Origin: Flammeovirgaceae bacterium
Lineage (GTDB): Bacteria; Bacteroidota; Bacteroidia; Cytophagales; MED-G16
Direction: 5' to 3'
Assembly (NCBI GenBank): GCA_002696995.1
Contig: NZUF01000012.1
Span: forward strand, 2,732-11,444
Length of the DNA stretch: 8,713 nucleotides
In this document: piece by piece, positions 1-7,837 of the stretch
How positions within the stretch are numbered: the first letter of the stretch is position 1
Layout of the letters: the number at the start of each line of letters is the position of its first letter
The notes under the pieces: model-generated
Database searches by the model: none
Seen by the model: only the letters and a program-made list of their open reading frames with translations
Told to the model about the DNA's origin: nothing
Made by a program: the position numbers and the translations under genes

Positions 1-998
1 TGATCCATCTTAAATCCGAGTTTTTCATTAGCTTCTACTGTATCGTATCCTTCTTCTTGAAGTTTATATGCCTTAAGCTTATTTAATAAACCAATCCCCC
101 TTCCTTCTTGATTCATATACAATACCAAACCTTTACCTTTTTCATTTATCATTTTGAGAGCATTTTGAAGTTGAGAGCCACAATCACATCTCAATGACCC
201 TAAAATATCTCCAGTAACACAAGAGGAATGGACTCTTACTAAGACTTCTTCACCATCTTCCCAATCTCCTTTTTTTAGGGCAATATGTACGTCTTTAGTA
301 TCTTTCTGCTCATAAGAAATTAAATTAAACTCCCCGTATTTTGTTGGTAAATGAATTTCATCGTTTCTTTCAATTAATGATTCTGAATTAAGTCTATATT
401 GAATTAAATCTTTAATTGATATTATTACTAATTTATGCTTTTCTGCTACTTTAAATAAATTGTTAAGTCTTGCCATGCTTCCATCCTCATTTAGAATTTC
501 ACATATTACTCCAGAAGGATATAAACCTGCAATTCTTGGTAAATCTACAGAGGCTTCTGTGTGGCCAGCTCTCCTTAATACCCCTCCCTCCATTGCTTTT
601 AGAGGAAATATATGACCTGGCCTAGAGAAATTATCTGGCTTAATATTTTTATTTACTAAAGCACTTACAGTTTTAGATCTGTCTGAAGCAGAAATACCTG
701 TAGTTACACCATCTCCCATAAGATCAACTGAGACAGTAAATGATGTCCCATGTAGGTCTGTGTTTTTACCTACCATTAAGTCAAGATCTAATTCTTTACA
801 TCTATTGGACTCTAATGAACAACAGATAAGTCCCCTGCCCTCTTTTGACATAAAATTAATAACTTCAGGGGTTATTTTTGATGAAGCACAGACAAAATCA
901 CCTTCATTTTCTCTAGATTCATCATCAACCACTATAATTATTTCACCATTTTTAATAGCTTTTATTGCTTCCGAAATAGTATTTAATTTATTTTTCAT
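1..998 (-). CDS. ribBA: Bifunctional riboflavin enzyme RibBA: DHBP synthase / GTP cyclohydrolase II (C-terminus cut by window edge)
   Basis: This fusion enzyme starts both branches of riboflavin synthesis in the cytoplasm. The RibB half converts ribulose 5-phosphate to 3,4-dihydroxy-2-butanone 4-phosphate, and the RibA half opens GTP to the pyrimidine precursor. I translated 332 residues from the ATG at 998 down to base 3. The RibB domain (about 1-200) shows [10 protein letters not shown] (25-34), RPGHIFPL (126-133), HTEA (146-149) and CEI (166-168). The RibA domain (from about 207) shows the zinc cysteines C260, C271 and C273 in a C-x10-C-x-C arrangement within HSSCVTGD...RCDCG, and NQEGRGIGL (296-304). 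All expected motifs reached are intact. Family members usually have roughly 370-400 residues, so about 40-70 C-terminal residues lie outside the window. The start codon overlaps the dnaG stop as ATGA, which fixes the start and suggests translational coupling. No FMN riboswitch is seen, consistent with an internal operon position. Confidence 0.96.
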   Translation of the reverse strand, partial: MKNKLNTISEAIKAIKNGEIIIVVDDESRENEGDFVCASSKITPEVINFMSKEGRGLICCSLESNRCKELDLDLMVGKNTDLHGTSFTVSVDLMGDGVTTGISASDRSKTVSALVNKNIKPDNFSRPGHIFPLKAMEGGVLRRAGHTEASVDLPRIAGLYPSGVICEILNEDGSMARLNNLFKVAEKHKLVIISIKDLIQYRLNSESLIERNDEIHLPTKYGEFNLISYEQKDTKDVHIALKKGDWEDGEEVLVRVHSSCVTGDILGSLRCDCGSQLQNALKMINEKGKGLVLYMNQEGRGIGLLNKLKAYKLQEEGYDTVEANEKLGFKMD

Positions 999-2890
999 AC
1001 TGTTGTAACATTTCCCAGTTGTTTTGCAATTTCAATTTCTGCTGATTTTAATTTACTGTGCAATTCTATAGTTTCTCTATCAATATTAACCATATCAGAT
1101 TTACTTAAATTTTGCATGTTATCTTTAATCATTTTCCTAATAAGTCTAAATTTTAATCTAAGTATGTTGGTATACGTTGTTTTTTTTAAAGAGTCTATCT
1201 CATCAGAGACATGAATATTAAATTTATCTTTCCATTGCTTACTAATCTCATATTTATTTGCTGACAAATCGATAACATCTTCTTTTATATCTTTATACTT
1301 ACCATCCAAGAAATGATTTATATCTATTACTCTATTCTTTTTAAATTCATTTTTGAATACCTCAATGATTTTTAAGTAATTTTTATTTTCAAATTCTATA
1401 TCCTCAATCTCATTTAAGAAATAATCAATAAAAGATTTTCTGTCTAGACCGATTACCTCAAAATCTGATGTTCCATAATTTACAAGCATTCTTACACATT
1501 CCCTCTCATAAAAATTAATAGCTGAACTAATCTCATCTTTTTTTAGAGACTCCTTTTTATCAAGATTAATATAAGCTTTTGGCTGACTAAATTTATTTTC
1601 TGAATTAATCAATAACTTATTCATTTCAGTTATTAGTGCTTGCTCAGTGATTTCTAGTGAGTTACTAGCCTCCTTAATAAAAACTGATCTTTTTATAGAA
1701 TTAGGAATTTTTGATATAGATTTTACAATATCAAAAATCATCTCAGACTTTTTTACAGGATCATCTTTATAAGTTGAATTGAGTAGATCAACTTTAAATG
1801 TTATGAGGTTAGTTTCATTAGAATCTATATATTCTAAAAACTTATTCTTACCTACAGCTTTTGAATAACTATCTGGGTCTTCTCCTTCAGGAAAAGATAC
1901 AATCTTAACATTCATATCATTTTCCAGTATAAGATCCATCCCTCTTAATGACGCATCTATTCCTGCCTTATCACCATCAAATAAAATCGTTATATTTTTT
2001 GTATACCTAGAAATAAGTTTAATCTGGTTAATTGTAAGAGATGTTCCTGATGAGGAGACTACATTCTCAACACCAATCTGGAATAAAGAGATGACATCAG
2101 TATAGCCTTCAACCAAAATACAATTATCTAACTTTCTAATATTATTCTTAGATTGATATAAACCATATAACACATTGCTCTTTACATAAAGTGGTGTTTC
2201 AGGAGAGTTTACATATTTGGGTTGATTTTTTTGTTCACTTATAATTCTTGCTCCAAAGGCTATAACTTTGCCACTGATATTATGAATAGGAAACATTAAT
2301 CTATTTCTAAATCTATCATACTTTTTATCATTATTTTCAAGTATGAGACCCGCCTTTAAAATTTGATCTTTATTAAATTGATTTTTAGATAAATATTGAA
2401 GTAGAGAATCCCACTTATCTAAAGAATAACCAATCTCAAATTTTTCTATCATATCTTCAGATACTTCTCTGTGTTCTAAATAAGATAAGGCAATACTCTT
2501 TCCTTCTTCAGAATTAAGATTATCCTTATAAAAATCTTTTGACTTATTTAGTATTATCAATAAACTTTCTTTCTCGTTATTAACGTTATAATCCTGCTCT
2601 GACTCATCAACTTCGACTCCATATTTCTCTCCTAAAAACTTAATTGCTTCTACGTAAGTCATACTCTCAACTTCTCTTAAAAATTCAATTGAGTCTCCAC
2701 CTTTTCCTGTACTAAAACATTTAAAAATTTGTTTTGAAGGTGAAACAAAGAAAGAAGGTGTCTTCTCATCGGTAAAAGGACTTAGGGCCTTATAGTTTGA
2801 ACCAGATTTTTTTAATGAAACAAAATCACCAACAACCTCGACAATGTCTGATCTATCTTTTATTTCTTGGATAACACTTTCTTCTATCAT
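995..2890 (-). CDS. dnaG: DNA primase DnaG with a degenerate N-terminal zinc ribbon
   Basis: DnaG makes the short RNA primers for replication and works with the replicative helicase DnaB. The 631 residues begin [20 protein letters not shown], a typical primase opening, so the ATG at 2890 is chosen. Domains in order: the N-terminal CHC2-type region (about 1-95); the RNA polymerase basic motif [10 protein letters not shown] (193-202); the TOPRIM core with EGYTD (E261), FDGDKAG (D305, D307) and EDPDSY (D338, D340); and a divergent, lysine-rich helicase-interaction region from about 430 onward. All catalytic acidic residues are present. The zinc ribbon is unusual: the family C-P-F-H becomes SPFT (37-40) and C-F-x-C becomes CFST (58-61), so only C58 of the four ligands remains. 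Length is slightly above the E. coli enzyme (581). It is the first gene of a minus-strand pair and overlaps ribBA by four bases. Identity is secure. Confidence 0.97.
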   Translation of the reverse strand: MIEESVIQEIKDRSDIVEVVGDFVSLKKSGSNYKALSPFTDEKTPSFFVSPSKQIFKCFSTGKGGDSIEFLREVESMTYVEAIKFLGEKYGVEVDESEQDYNVNNEKESLLIILNKSKDFYKDNLNSEEGKSIALSYLEHREVSEDMIEKFEIGYSLDKWDSLLQYLSKNQFNKDQILKAGLILENNDKKYDRFRNRLMFPIHNISGKVIAFGARIISEQKNQPKYVNSPETPLYVKSNVLYGLYQSKNNIRKLDNCILVEGYTDVISLFQIGVENVVSSSGTSLTINQIKLISRYTKNITILFDGDKAGIDASLRGMDLILENDMNVKIVSFPEGEDPDSYSKAVGKNKFLEYIDSNETNLITFKVDLLNSTYKDDPVKKSEMIFDIVKSISKIPNSIKRSVFIKEASNSLEITEQALITEMNKLLINSENKFSQPKAYINLDKKESLKKDEISSAINFYERECVRMLVNYGTSDFEVIGLDRKSFIDYFLNEIEDIEFENKNYLKIIEVFKNEFKKNRVIDINHFLDGKYKDIKEDVIDLSANKYEISKQWKDKFNIHVSDEIDSLKKTTYTNILRLKFRLIRKMIKDNMQNLSKSDMVNIDRETIELHSKLKSAEIEIAKQLGNVTTV

Positions 2891-2961
2891 AGATTACAAA
2901 TATGATGAATTTATTATTTTTTTAATTTTTTAATTAAATATAAATTGCTAAAAATTTAAAT
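2891..2961. promoter_or_regulatory. Divergent intergenic promoter region between dnaG and mrp
   Basis: These 71 bases separate the starts of two divergent transcription units, so promoters for both are expected here. The middle (about 2910-2945) is almost pure A/T. On the minus strand, CATATTTG (2904-2897) matches the Bacteroidota -7 consensus TAnnTTTG at five of its six fixed positions, but it is only six bases from the dnaG ATG. On the plus strand, TAAATTG (2941-2947) is one T short of that consensus. No convincing -33 TTTG is found at the right spacing for either, so the exact promoters are not resolved. There is no Shine-Dalgarno-like purine run before either ATG. Confidence 0.45.
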
Positions 2962-4008
2962 ATGATAAAAAAGGAAGATGTATTAGGTAAGTTGTCAAAT
3001 GTCTTAGATCCAGATATTAAAAAAGATTTAGTGACTTTAAATATGATAAAAAACCTAAAAATAGATAATAAAGGAATTTCATTTGACATTGAACTCACAA
3101 CACCAGCTTGTCCACTTAAAGAAAAAATTAAAAAAGATTGTCTTGATCAACTCCAAAAACTAGGAAAGGAAATAGTATTTAAAATTAATTTCACATCAAA
3201 CGTTCTCCCATTTGATAAAAAATCAATGGTTAAAAACATAAAAAACATAATAGCAATTACATCTGGTAAAGGAGGGGTAGGAAAGTCTACAATATCTTCA
3301 AATATAGCTGTCGGTCTATCAAAAATGGGTGCTAAAGTTGGTTTGATTGATGCAGATATTTTTGGCCCATCAATTCCTACAATGTTTAATTGTGAAAATG
3401 AGCAACCAACATTTAAGAAAGAAAATGATAAGAATATGATAGTACCTATAGAACAATATGGTATAAAATTAGTGTCTATGGGGCTTTTAGTGCCAAAAGA
3501 TAAAGCGGTAATTTGGAGAGGTCCTATGGCAAGTTCAGCAATGAGACAGCTTATCCTCGATGTAGAATGGGGAGAATTAGATTATTTGATTGTTGATTTA
3601 CCACCAGGAACTAGTGATATCCATATCACTCTTTCTCAAAATTTTCCAGTTACTGGGAGTGTAATTGTGACCACTCCTCAGAAAGTTTCTACAATAGATG
3701 CTGAAAAAGCATTTTACATGTTTAACCAAGAAAAGACAAAAGTAGATGTATTAGGTATCGTTCAGAACATGTCTCATTTTGAATCAGAAGAAGGAAAAAA
3801 ACATTTTATTTTTGGAGAAAATGGTGGTCTGGATTTATCTAAGAAACTTAATGTTGAATTATTAGGAGACATACCAATAGAAAAATCCGTATCAGAAAGT
3901 TCAGATAATGGATATCCTATAGTGCTTAAAGAAGAAAAAGTTTCAAATATATTTGAAGAGATTTGTCATAATATTGCAAGAAAAATTGCTGTAAATAACT
4001 TTAAATAA
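2962..4008 (+). CDS. mrp: Mrp/ApbC-family P-loop ATPase, iron-sulfur cluster carrier
   Basis: This is a cytoplasmic ATPase that carries and delivers Fe-S clusters to apoproteins. The 348 residues hold an N-terminal MIP18/DUF59-like domain (about 1-80) with DPDIKKDLV (16-24) and TPACP (C50). A MinD/Mrp-type NTPase domain follows, with the deviant Walker A SGKGGVGKST (101-110), DADIFGPSIP (130-139), DLPPGTSD (212-219) and TTPQ (237-240). The usual glycine in DLPPGTGD is serine here (S218). Past NMSHF (269-273), the place where many Mrp/ApbC proteins carry a cluster-binding CxxC, there is no cysteine; the only later one is C335. Flavobacterial Mrp proteins, as I recall them, also lack this CxxC. 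It is first in a plus-strand operon, and the next gene, 15 bases on, is an Nfu-type Fe-S protein, which supports the role. MinD-type cell-division ATPases are excluded by the DUF59 domain. Confidence 0.93.
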   Translation: MIKKEDVLGKLSNVLDPDIKKDLVTLNMIKNLKIDNKGISFDIELTTPACPLKEKIKKDCLDQLQKLGKEIVFKINFTSNVLPFDKKSMVKNIKNIIAITSGKGGVGKSTISSNIAVGLSKMGAKVGLIDADIFGPSIPTMFNCENEQPTFKKENDKNMIVPIEQYGIKLVSMGLLVPKDKAVIWRGPMASSAMRQLILDVEWGELDYLIVDLPPGTSDIHITLSQNFPVTGSVIVTTPQKVSTIDAEKAFYMFNQEKTKVDVLGIVQNMSHFESEEGKKHFIFGENGGLDLSKKLNVELLGDIPIEKSVSESSDNGYPIVLKEEKVSNIFEEICHNIARKIAVNNFK

Positions 4009-4023
4009 TATTATTTTTACATC

Positions 4024-4272
4024 ATGTCAGAAAAAAGTTTAATTGAAAGAGTTGAATTAGCAATCGATGAGATTAGACCTTACTTGATAGCTGACGGAGG
4101 AGATATAAGAGTTGTTTCAATAGATAATAAAAATATTGTGAACTTAGAGTTACTTGGATCATGTGAGGCCTGCCCAATGTCTCCTATGACTTTAAAAGGT
4201 GGTGTAGAAGAAGCAATAATGAAGCAGGTACCTGAGATAAGTGGCATCAATGCCATTAATGGTTCTAACTAA
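4024..4272 (+). CDS. Stand-alone NifU C-terminal (Nfu-type) Fe-S scaffold/carrier protein
   Basis: This 82-residue protein consists of a single NifU C-terminal domain, which in this family binds or relays an Fe-S cluster, usually as a dimer. It shows IRPYLIADGGD (17-27), then LGSCEACPMSPMTLKGGVE (43-61) with the cluster cysteines C47 and C50 in CxxC spacing. This is the complete family core, with no A-type (IscA-like) or N-terminal IscU-like domain, so it resembles the short Nfu proteins rather than full NifU or E. coli NfuA. It starts 15 bases after the mrp stop and ends 10 bases before ddl. The adjacent carrier ATPase fits transfer of clusters between the two proteins, which is inferred from context. 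No Shine-Dalgarno-like site precedes the ATG. The family assignment is firm; its client proteins are unknown. Confidence 0.93.
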   Translation: MSEKSLIERVELAIDEIRPYLIADGGDIRVVSIDNKNIVNLELLGSCEACPMSPMTLKGGVEEAIMKQVPEISGINAINGSN

Positions 4273-4282
4273 TTTCTTTTAG

Positions 4283-5248
4283 ATGAAAAAGAATGTTGCT
4301 GTCTTAATGGGAGGTTATTCCTCTGAGTATAATATTTCATTAAAAAGTGGTGAAGTAGTCTATAATACTCTTCTAAAAGAAGAAGATATTAATTTATTTA
4401 AAGTTATTATTTCTGAAAATGAATGGAAATGTGTTGATTCTAAAGACTCATTATTAGAAATTAAAAAAGATTCATTCCAATTCATAAGAAATAATAATTT
4501 AATTAATGTAGACCTTGTATTTAATACAGTTCACGGTATTCCTGGTGAAAATGGAGAAATTCAGAGTTATTTTGAAAATTTAAATATCAAACAAACATCT
4601 TCAGAATCTTCAGAATCAAAATTAACATTTGATAAAGACAGATGTAAAAATGATGTAAAAAAGATAGGCCATCTAATTCCTAATTCAATTCTTGTTAAGA
4701 AAGAAGAAGATATTAACACAGATAATATTTTAAATAAATTAACCCTTCCTCTGTTTATTAAACCAAATTCTGGGGGATCAAGTTTTGGTATTTCTAGAGT
4801 AACTGAAAAAAAAGATATAATAAAAGCATTAGAAATATGTTTTAAAGAAGATGATAAAGCTTTAATTGAAGAAGAAATAAAAGGAAGAGAAATATCTGTA
4901 GGAGTAATAAATCTAAAGGGTACAATAACACCACTCCCTCCTACTGAAATTATCTCACATAATGATTTTTTTGATTATGACGCAAAATATAATGGAGAGT
5001 CTGACGAAATCACTCCTGCTGACATTAAAATTGAACTTGAAAATAGAGTGAAAGAAATTTCTTTGGATATTTATAAAAAACTTAACTTGAGAGGGTTTTC
5101 AAGATGTGATTTTATACTTAGAAACAATAAATTTTACTTTTTAGAAGTAAATACTAATCCTGGTCTTACAGAAGAGAGTATTTTACCTCAAATGGCAAAA
5201 GCTGGGGGAATTTCTTTGAGAGATTTATTTAGAAGTGTAATAGATTAA
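4283..5248 (+). CDS. ddl: D-alanine--D-alanine ligase
   Basis: Ddl joins two D-alanines using ATP to make the dipeptide that caps the peptidoglycan precursor stem; it acts in the cytoplasm. The 321 residues show the ATP-grasp ligase pattern: MGGYSSEYNISLKSG (9-23) with E15 in the position of the first-D-Ala-binding glutamate; NTVHGIPGENGEIQ (81-94); IKPNSGGSSFGISRV (159-173); GREISVGVI (201-209); FFDYDAKY (229-236), whose tyrosine corresponds to the D-Ala-D-Ala-type Tyr; and RCDF (R274, D276) followed by LEVNTNPGLTEES (287-299), with Mg-binding E288 and N290 and active-site S299. All key residues are present, so it should be active. The tyrosine in the YDAKY motif favours D-Ala over D-lactate. 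The next gene, a PASTA membrane protein, starts one base after the stop, tying this stretch to the cell wall. Confidence 0.96.
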   Translation: MKKNVAVLMGGYSSEYNISLKSGEVVYNTLLKEEDINLFKVIISENEWKCVDSKDSLLEIKKDSFQFIRNNNLINVDLVFNTVHGIPGENGEIQSYFENLNIKQTSSESSESKLTFDKDRCKNDVKKIGHLIPNSILVKKEEDINTDNILNKLTLPLFIKPNSGGSSFGISRVTEKKDIIKALEICFKEDDKALIEEEIKGREISVGVINLKGTITPLPPTEIISHNDFFDYDAKYNGESDEITPADIKIELENRVKEISLDIYKKLNLRGFSRCDFILRNNKFYFLEVNTNPGLTEESILPQMAKAGGISLRDLFRSVID

Positions 5249-5249
5249 A

Positions 5250-6068
5250 ATGAAAGAATTAAAATTTATTTTAAAAAACTTAGGGATAATGGGAGCTCTA
5301 ATTGGCTCTATAGTATTCTTCATGTTTTATATATACTTTCCATTTACAACTAATCATGGAGATACGATCACTGTTCCAAGCTTAGTTGGAATGAGCCTTG
5401 AAGAAATTGATGAATTTTTATCTGATAGAGATTTAAGATTTGAAATTTTAGAAGATTCATCATATAATTCTAAATATCCCCCATTTACAATTCTTCAACA
5501 AAATCCTTCCGAAAATGAAAAAGTAAAAGAGAATAGAAAAATTTATCTTACTCTTAACTCTTCAATACCCCCAAAAATTAGGATGCCCAATATAATTAAC
5601 GGATCTGTTAAAAATGCTCAGTTGATCCTAAATAGCTATGATCTTAAACTTGGTGATATTAAATACGTCCCTGATATGGCAAGAAATGCCGTACTAAAAA
5701 TATATCTTAAAGGTGACTCTATTTCAGAAAATGACCTTATTGATAAGGGTTCTGTCATTGATTTAGAAGTAGGCAATGGTCTTGGAAATCAAATTTTTGA
5801 TGCACCTGATCTAATAAATCTTGATTTAGAAGAGGCAAGATTTACTATAATAGGTTCTGGCCTTAGATTAGGTAATATAATATATGAAGATAGTGGATAC
5901 TTCTACAATAAAAATTTAGATGAAGAAGGAAATCAAATTTTTGAAAAGTTTTGGGTAGAACCTGGTAAAGTATTTAGACAGTCTCCAGAAAACTCCACTA
6001 AAGTAAGGATAGGAAGAAAAGTTAATTTATGGATTGTCTCAGATGCTAAAAATGAAACAGATCAATAA
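5250..6068 (+). CDS. PASTA-domain membrane protein, no kinase domain
   Basis: This is a 272-residue predicted single-pass inner-membrane protein. A short basic N-terminus is followed by a hydrophobic helix (about 11-31), and the remainder should face the periplasm. Three PASTA units follow: about 40-104 (TVPSLVGMSLEEIDEFL...), about 110-176 (RMPNIINGSVKNAQLIL...) and about 184-264 (DAPDLINLDLEEARFTI...). The third is lengthened by some 20 residues around YEDSGYFYNKNLDEEG before the usual RQSP segment. PASTA modules bind peptidoglycan fragments or act as spacers in Ser/Thr kinases and some penicillin-binding proteins, but no kinase or transpeptidase domain is present here. The gene starts one base after the ddl stop, and the T9SS gene starts inside its last codons. 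Placement next to ddl suggests a peptidoglycan-related role, but no specific function can be assigned. Confidence 0.9.
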   Translation: MKELKFILKNLGIMGALIGSIVFFMFYIYFPFTTNHGDTITVPSLVGMSLEEIDEFLSDRDLRFEILEDSSYNSKYPPFTILQQNPSENEKVKENRKIYLTLNSSIPPKIRMPNIINGSVKNAQLILNSYDLKLGDIKYVPDMARNAVLKIYLKGDSISENDLIDKGSVIDLEVGNGLGNQIFDAPDLINLDLEEARFTIIGSGLRLGNIIYEDSGYFYNKNLDEEGNQIFEKFWVEPGKVFRQSPENSTKVRIGRKVNLWIVSDAKNETDQ

Positions 6069-7836
6069 ATTATTATTTTCTTTTTCATTAATATTTGTTT
6101 GCACTTTTTCTTTTGGACAAAGACTTGAATCAATTAAATTATTTTCTTCACATACTCAGAATTATTCAAATCATACCCTAGATACTATCTCAATTCCTTT
6201 TTGGGATGATTTTTCTGGAAGTGATTCTATTAAAAATAATATGTGGAGTTTATATGAAAATATATCAGTTAAAGACTACTATAATATTAATGCACCTAGT
6301 CTCAATGTAATTGAATTTGATGGTTTAAATAAAGATGGTATTCCTTATAACTATGATAATGGTTATGGAGTATCTGATATTCTTGAATCTGATAAGATTA
6401 ATCTTACTTCTTATAGCTTAAGTGATAGTCTTTACCTTAGTTTCTTCTGGAACTATAATATTAACGGAGAATTACCTGATAATGAAGACTCTTTAAAAGT
6501 TGATTTTTTAAATCAAAATAATAACTGGGAAACTGTTTGGATAAAAAATGGAGGAAGTGAAAATTATAGTGAAATATTTTCATTTGAGTCGATACCTATC
6601 TCTTCTGAATATCTTCATCAAAATTTTATGTTTAAATTTTACAATAAAGGAAATACAGAAGGTCCATTTGATAGCTGGTTAGTTGACTATATTTATCTAG
6701 ATAAAAATAGGACAAAACACGACTCTTTATCTCTAGACAGGACGCTATCATATAACGGATTTAAAGTACTAAATAACTATATTTCAATACCTTTTAATCA
6801 TTTATCATTCGCTGATTCTTTTGCTGATTCGGTAAGTTTCACAATTAATAATCTAGATAACCAAATTCAACCTATAAACTATTCTTTTGGAGCATATATA
6901 AAAGAATTTGATTTAAGTCTTTCTTACTCTCAAAATAAAGAACTTAGCCCAATACTTGGTGGAAATGAAAGTAGAAATATAATTAATAAACCCATAAAGC
7001 TATCTGACTTTAGCCTAGGAAAAGACTCAATAACTGTAGATTTTTCTTTTTATATAGAATCCGGTGACTCTACTTACATTACTAAAAATTTAATAACAAA
7101 TGATACTACAAATTTTGAAATTAAATTTTCAAACTTTTATTCTTATGATGATGGAAAGGCAGAGTATGCAGCAGGACTTAACCAAAAAAACTCAGAGCTA
7201 GTATTAGAATATTTTACTTATACTTCAGACACGCTAACCCATATCCAAATTCTATTTCCAGAGACTATTGAAAATGGTTATAGTCAGAACATAGAACTTG
7301 TTATTTATAAAAATATTAGTGGTGAATCAACAAAATTAAGATCTCAAAATGTGAGTATCAGTTATGACAATTTTAATTTAAATACTTATGAGTTAGAGAA
7401 CCCTTTAATAGTTGAAGACACCTTCTATATTGGGTTTAAACAATTTGAGAGTAATTTTTTAGCAGTAGGTCTAGATAAAAATAATAACACCTCAGATAAA
7501 ATATTCTACAAGGTAGATAACCAGTGGGAGCAAAATGATATAATAAAAGGTAGTTTAATGATAAGACCATTATTTAATAATTCAGACTTAATTATTTCTG
7601 GAATAAATGAAAAAAATCCGACAGAAGAAATTATAATTTTCCCAAACCCAAGTAGCGGTATATTTTATCTTTCTAAAAAGGTTGAAAAGTTAAAGGTTTT
7701 AGATTCTAGAGGAAGTATGTTATTCAGTGATGAAAATACAGATATAATAAATCTTACCAAAACTAATAGGGGAATATATTATCTTTTTATAATTGATAAT
7801 GATAATCAAATAACTAAAAAATTAATTATTAATTAA
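6052..7836 (+). CDS. Secreted protein with T9SS type A sorting domain
   Basis: This is a predicted exported protein of 594 residues. The start at 6052 (MKQINKLLFS) is preferred because it gives a compact signal peptide. An in-frame ATG at 6043 and a TTG at 6034 are possible but would lengthen the leader into the PASTA gene. The signal peptide covers residues 1-22, with cleavage likely in SFG|Q, leaving glutamine first. The N-terminal part begins PFWDDFSGSD (49-58), an opening I recognise from large Bacteroidota surface proteins with a jelly-roll-like fold. A second conserved-looking region starts near YDDGKAEYAAGL (365-376) and runs through FYIGFKQ and MIRPLF. The C-terminal tail, about 527-594, has FPNPSSGIF, LKVLDSRG, NRGIYYLFI and final KKLIIN: the type A sorting signal. 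Type IX secretion should carry it across the outer membrane for anchoring or release. No enzymatic motif is seen. It overlaps the PASTA gene by 17 bases and the convergent HAD gene by 15. Confidence 0.88.
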   Translation: MKQINKLLFSFSLIFVCTFSFGQRLESIKLFSSHTQNYSNHTLDTISIPFWDDFSGSDSIKNNMWSLYENISVKDYYNINAPSLNVIEFDGLNKDGIPYNYDNGYGVSDILESDKINLTSYSLSDSLYLSFFWNYNINGELPDNEDSLKVDFLNQNNNWETVWIKNGGSENYSEIFSFESIPISSEYLHQNFMFKFYNKGNTEGPFDSWLVDYIYLDKNRTKHDSLSLDRTLSYNGFKVLNNYISIPFNHLSFADSFADSVSFTINNLDNQIQPINYSFGAYIKEFDLSLSYSQNKELSPILGGNESRNIINKPIKLSDFSLGKDSITVDFSFYIESGDSTYITKNLITNDTTNFEIKFSNFYSYDDGKAEYAAGLNQKNSELVLEYFTYTSDTLTHIQILFPETIENGYSQNIELVIYKNISGESTKLRSQNVSISYDNFNLNTYELENPLIVEDTFYIGFKQFESNFLAVGLDKNNNTSDKIFYKVDNQWEQNDIIKGSLMIRPLFNNSDLIISGINEKNPTEEIIIFPNPSSGIFYLSKKVEKLKVLDSRGSMLFSDENTDIINLTKTNRGIYYLFIIDNDNQITKKLIIN

Positions 7837-7837
7837 T
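7821..7837. repeat. Perfect palindrome holding both convergent stop codons
   Basis: ATTAATTA, a central T, then TAATTAAT form a 17-base perfect inverted repeat with 8-base arms. It contains the plus-strand TAA of the secreted-protein gene (7834-7836) and the minus-strand TAA of the HAD gene (7824-7822). With no G or C in the arms and a one-base centre it is a poor RNA hairpin, so it is not called as an intrinsic terminator. A protein-binding site or simple coincidence of AT-rich coding ends are both possible. Confidence 0.7.

Noticed and set aside
760..1008. An 82-codon plus-strand open frame
   Set aside because: It lies antisense to the DHBP synthase domain of ribBA, whose motifs are all intact on the minus strand. 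Its own translation has no recognisable domain.
999..1100. FMN riboswitch upstream of ribBA
   Set aside because: The region upstream of ribBA is dnaG coding sequence right up to the overlap, and no FMN-element pattern is seen.
4598..4615. Tandem 9-base repeat TCTTCAGAA x2 in ddl
   Set aside because: It encodes SSESSE where other Ddl proteins have a segment of the same length, so there is no insertion. It looks like chance low complexity.
6034..6051. TTG start at 6034 or ATG at 6043 for the T9SS protein
   Set aside because: The ATG at 6052 gives a more typical signal peptide. The longer forms only add residues overlapping the PASTA reading frame.
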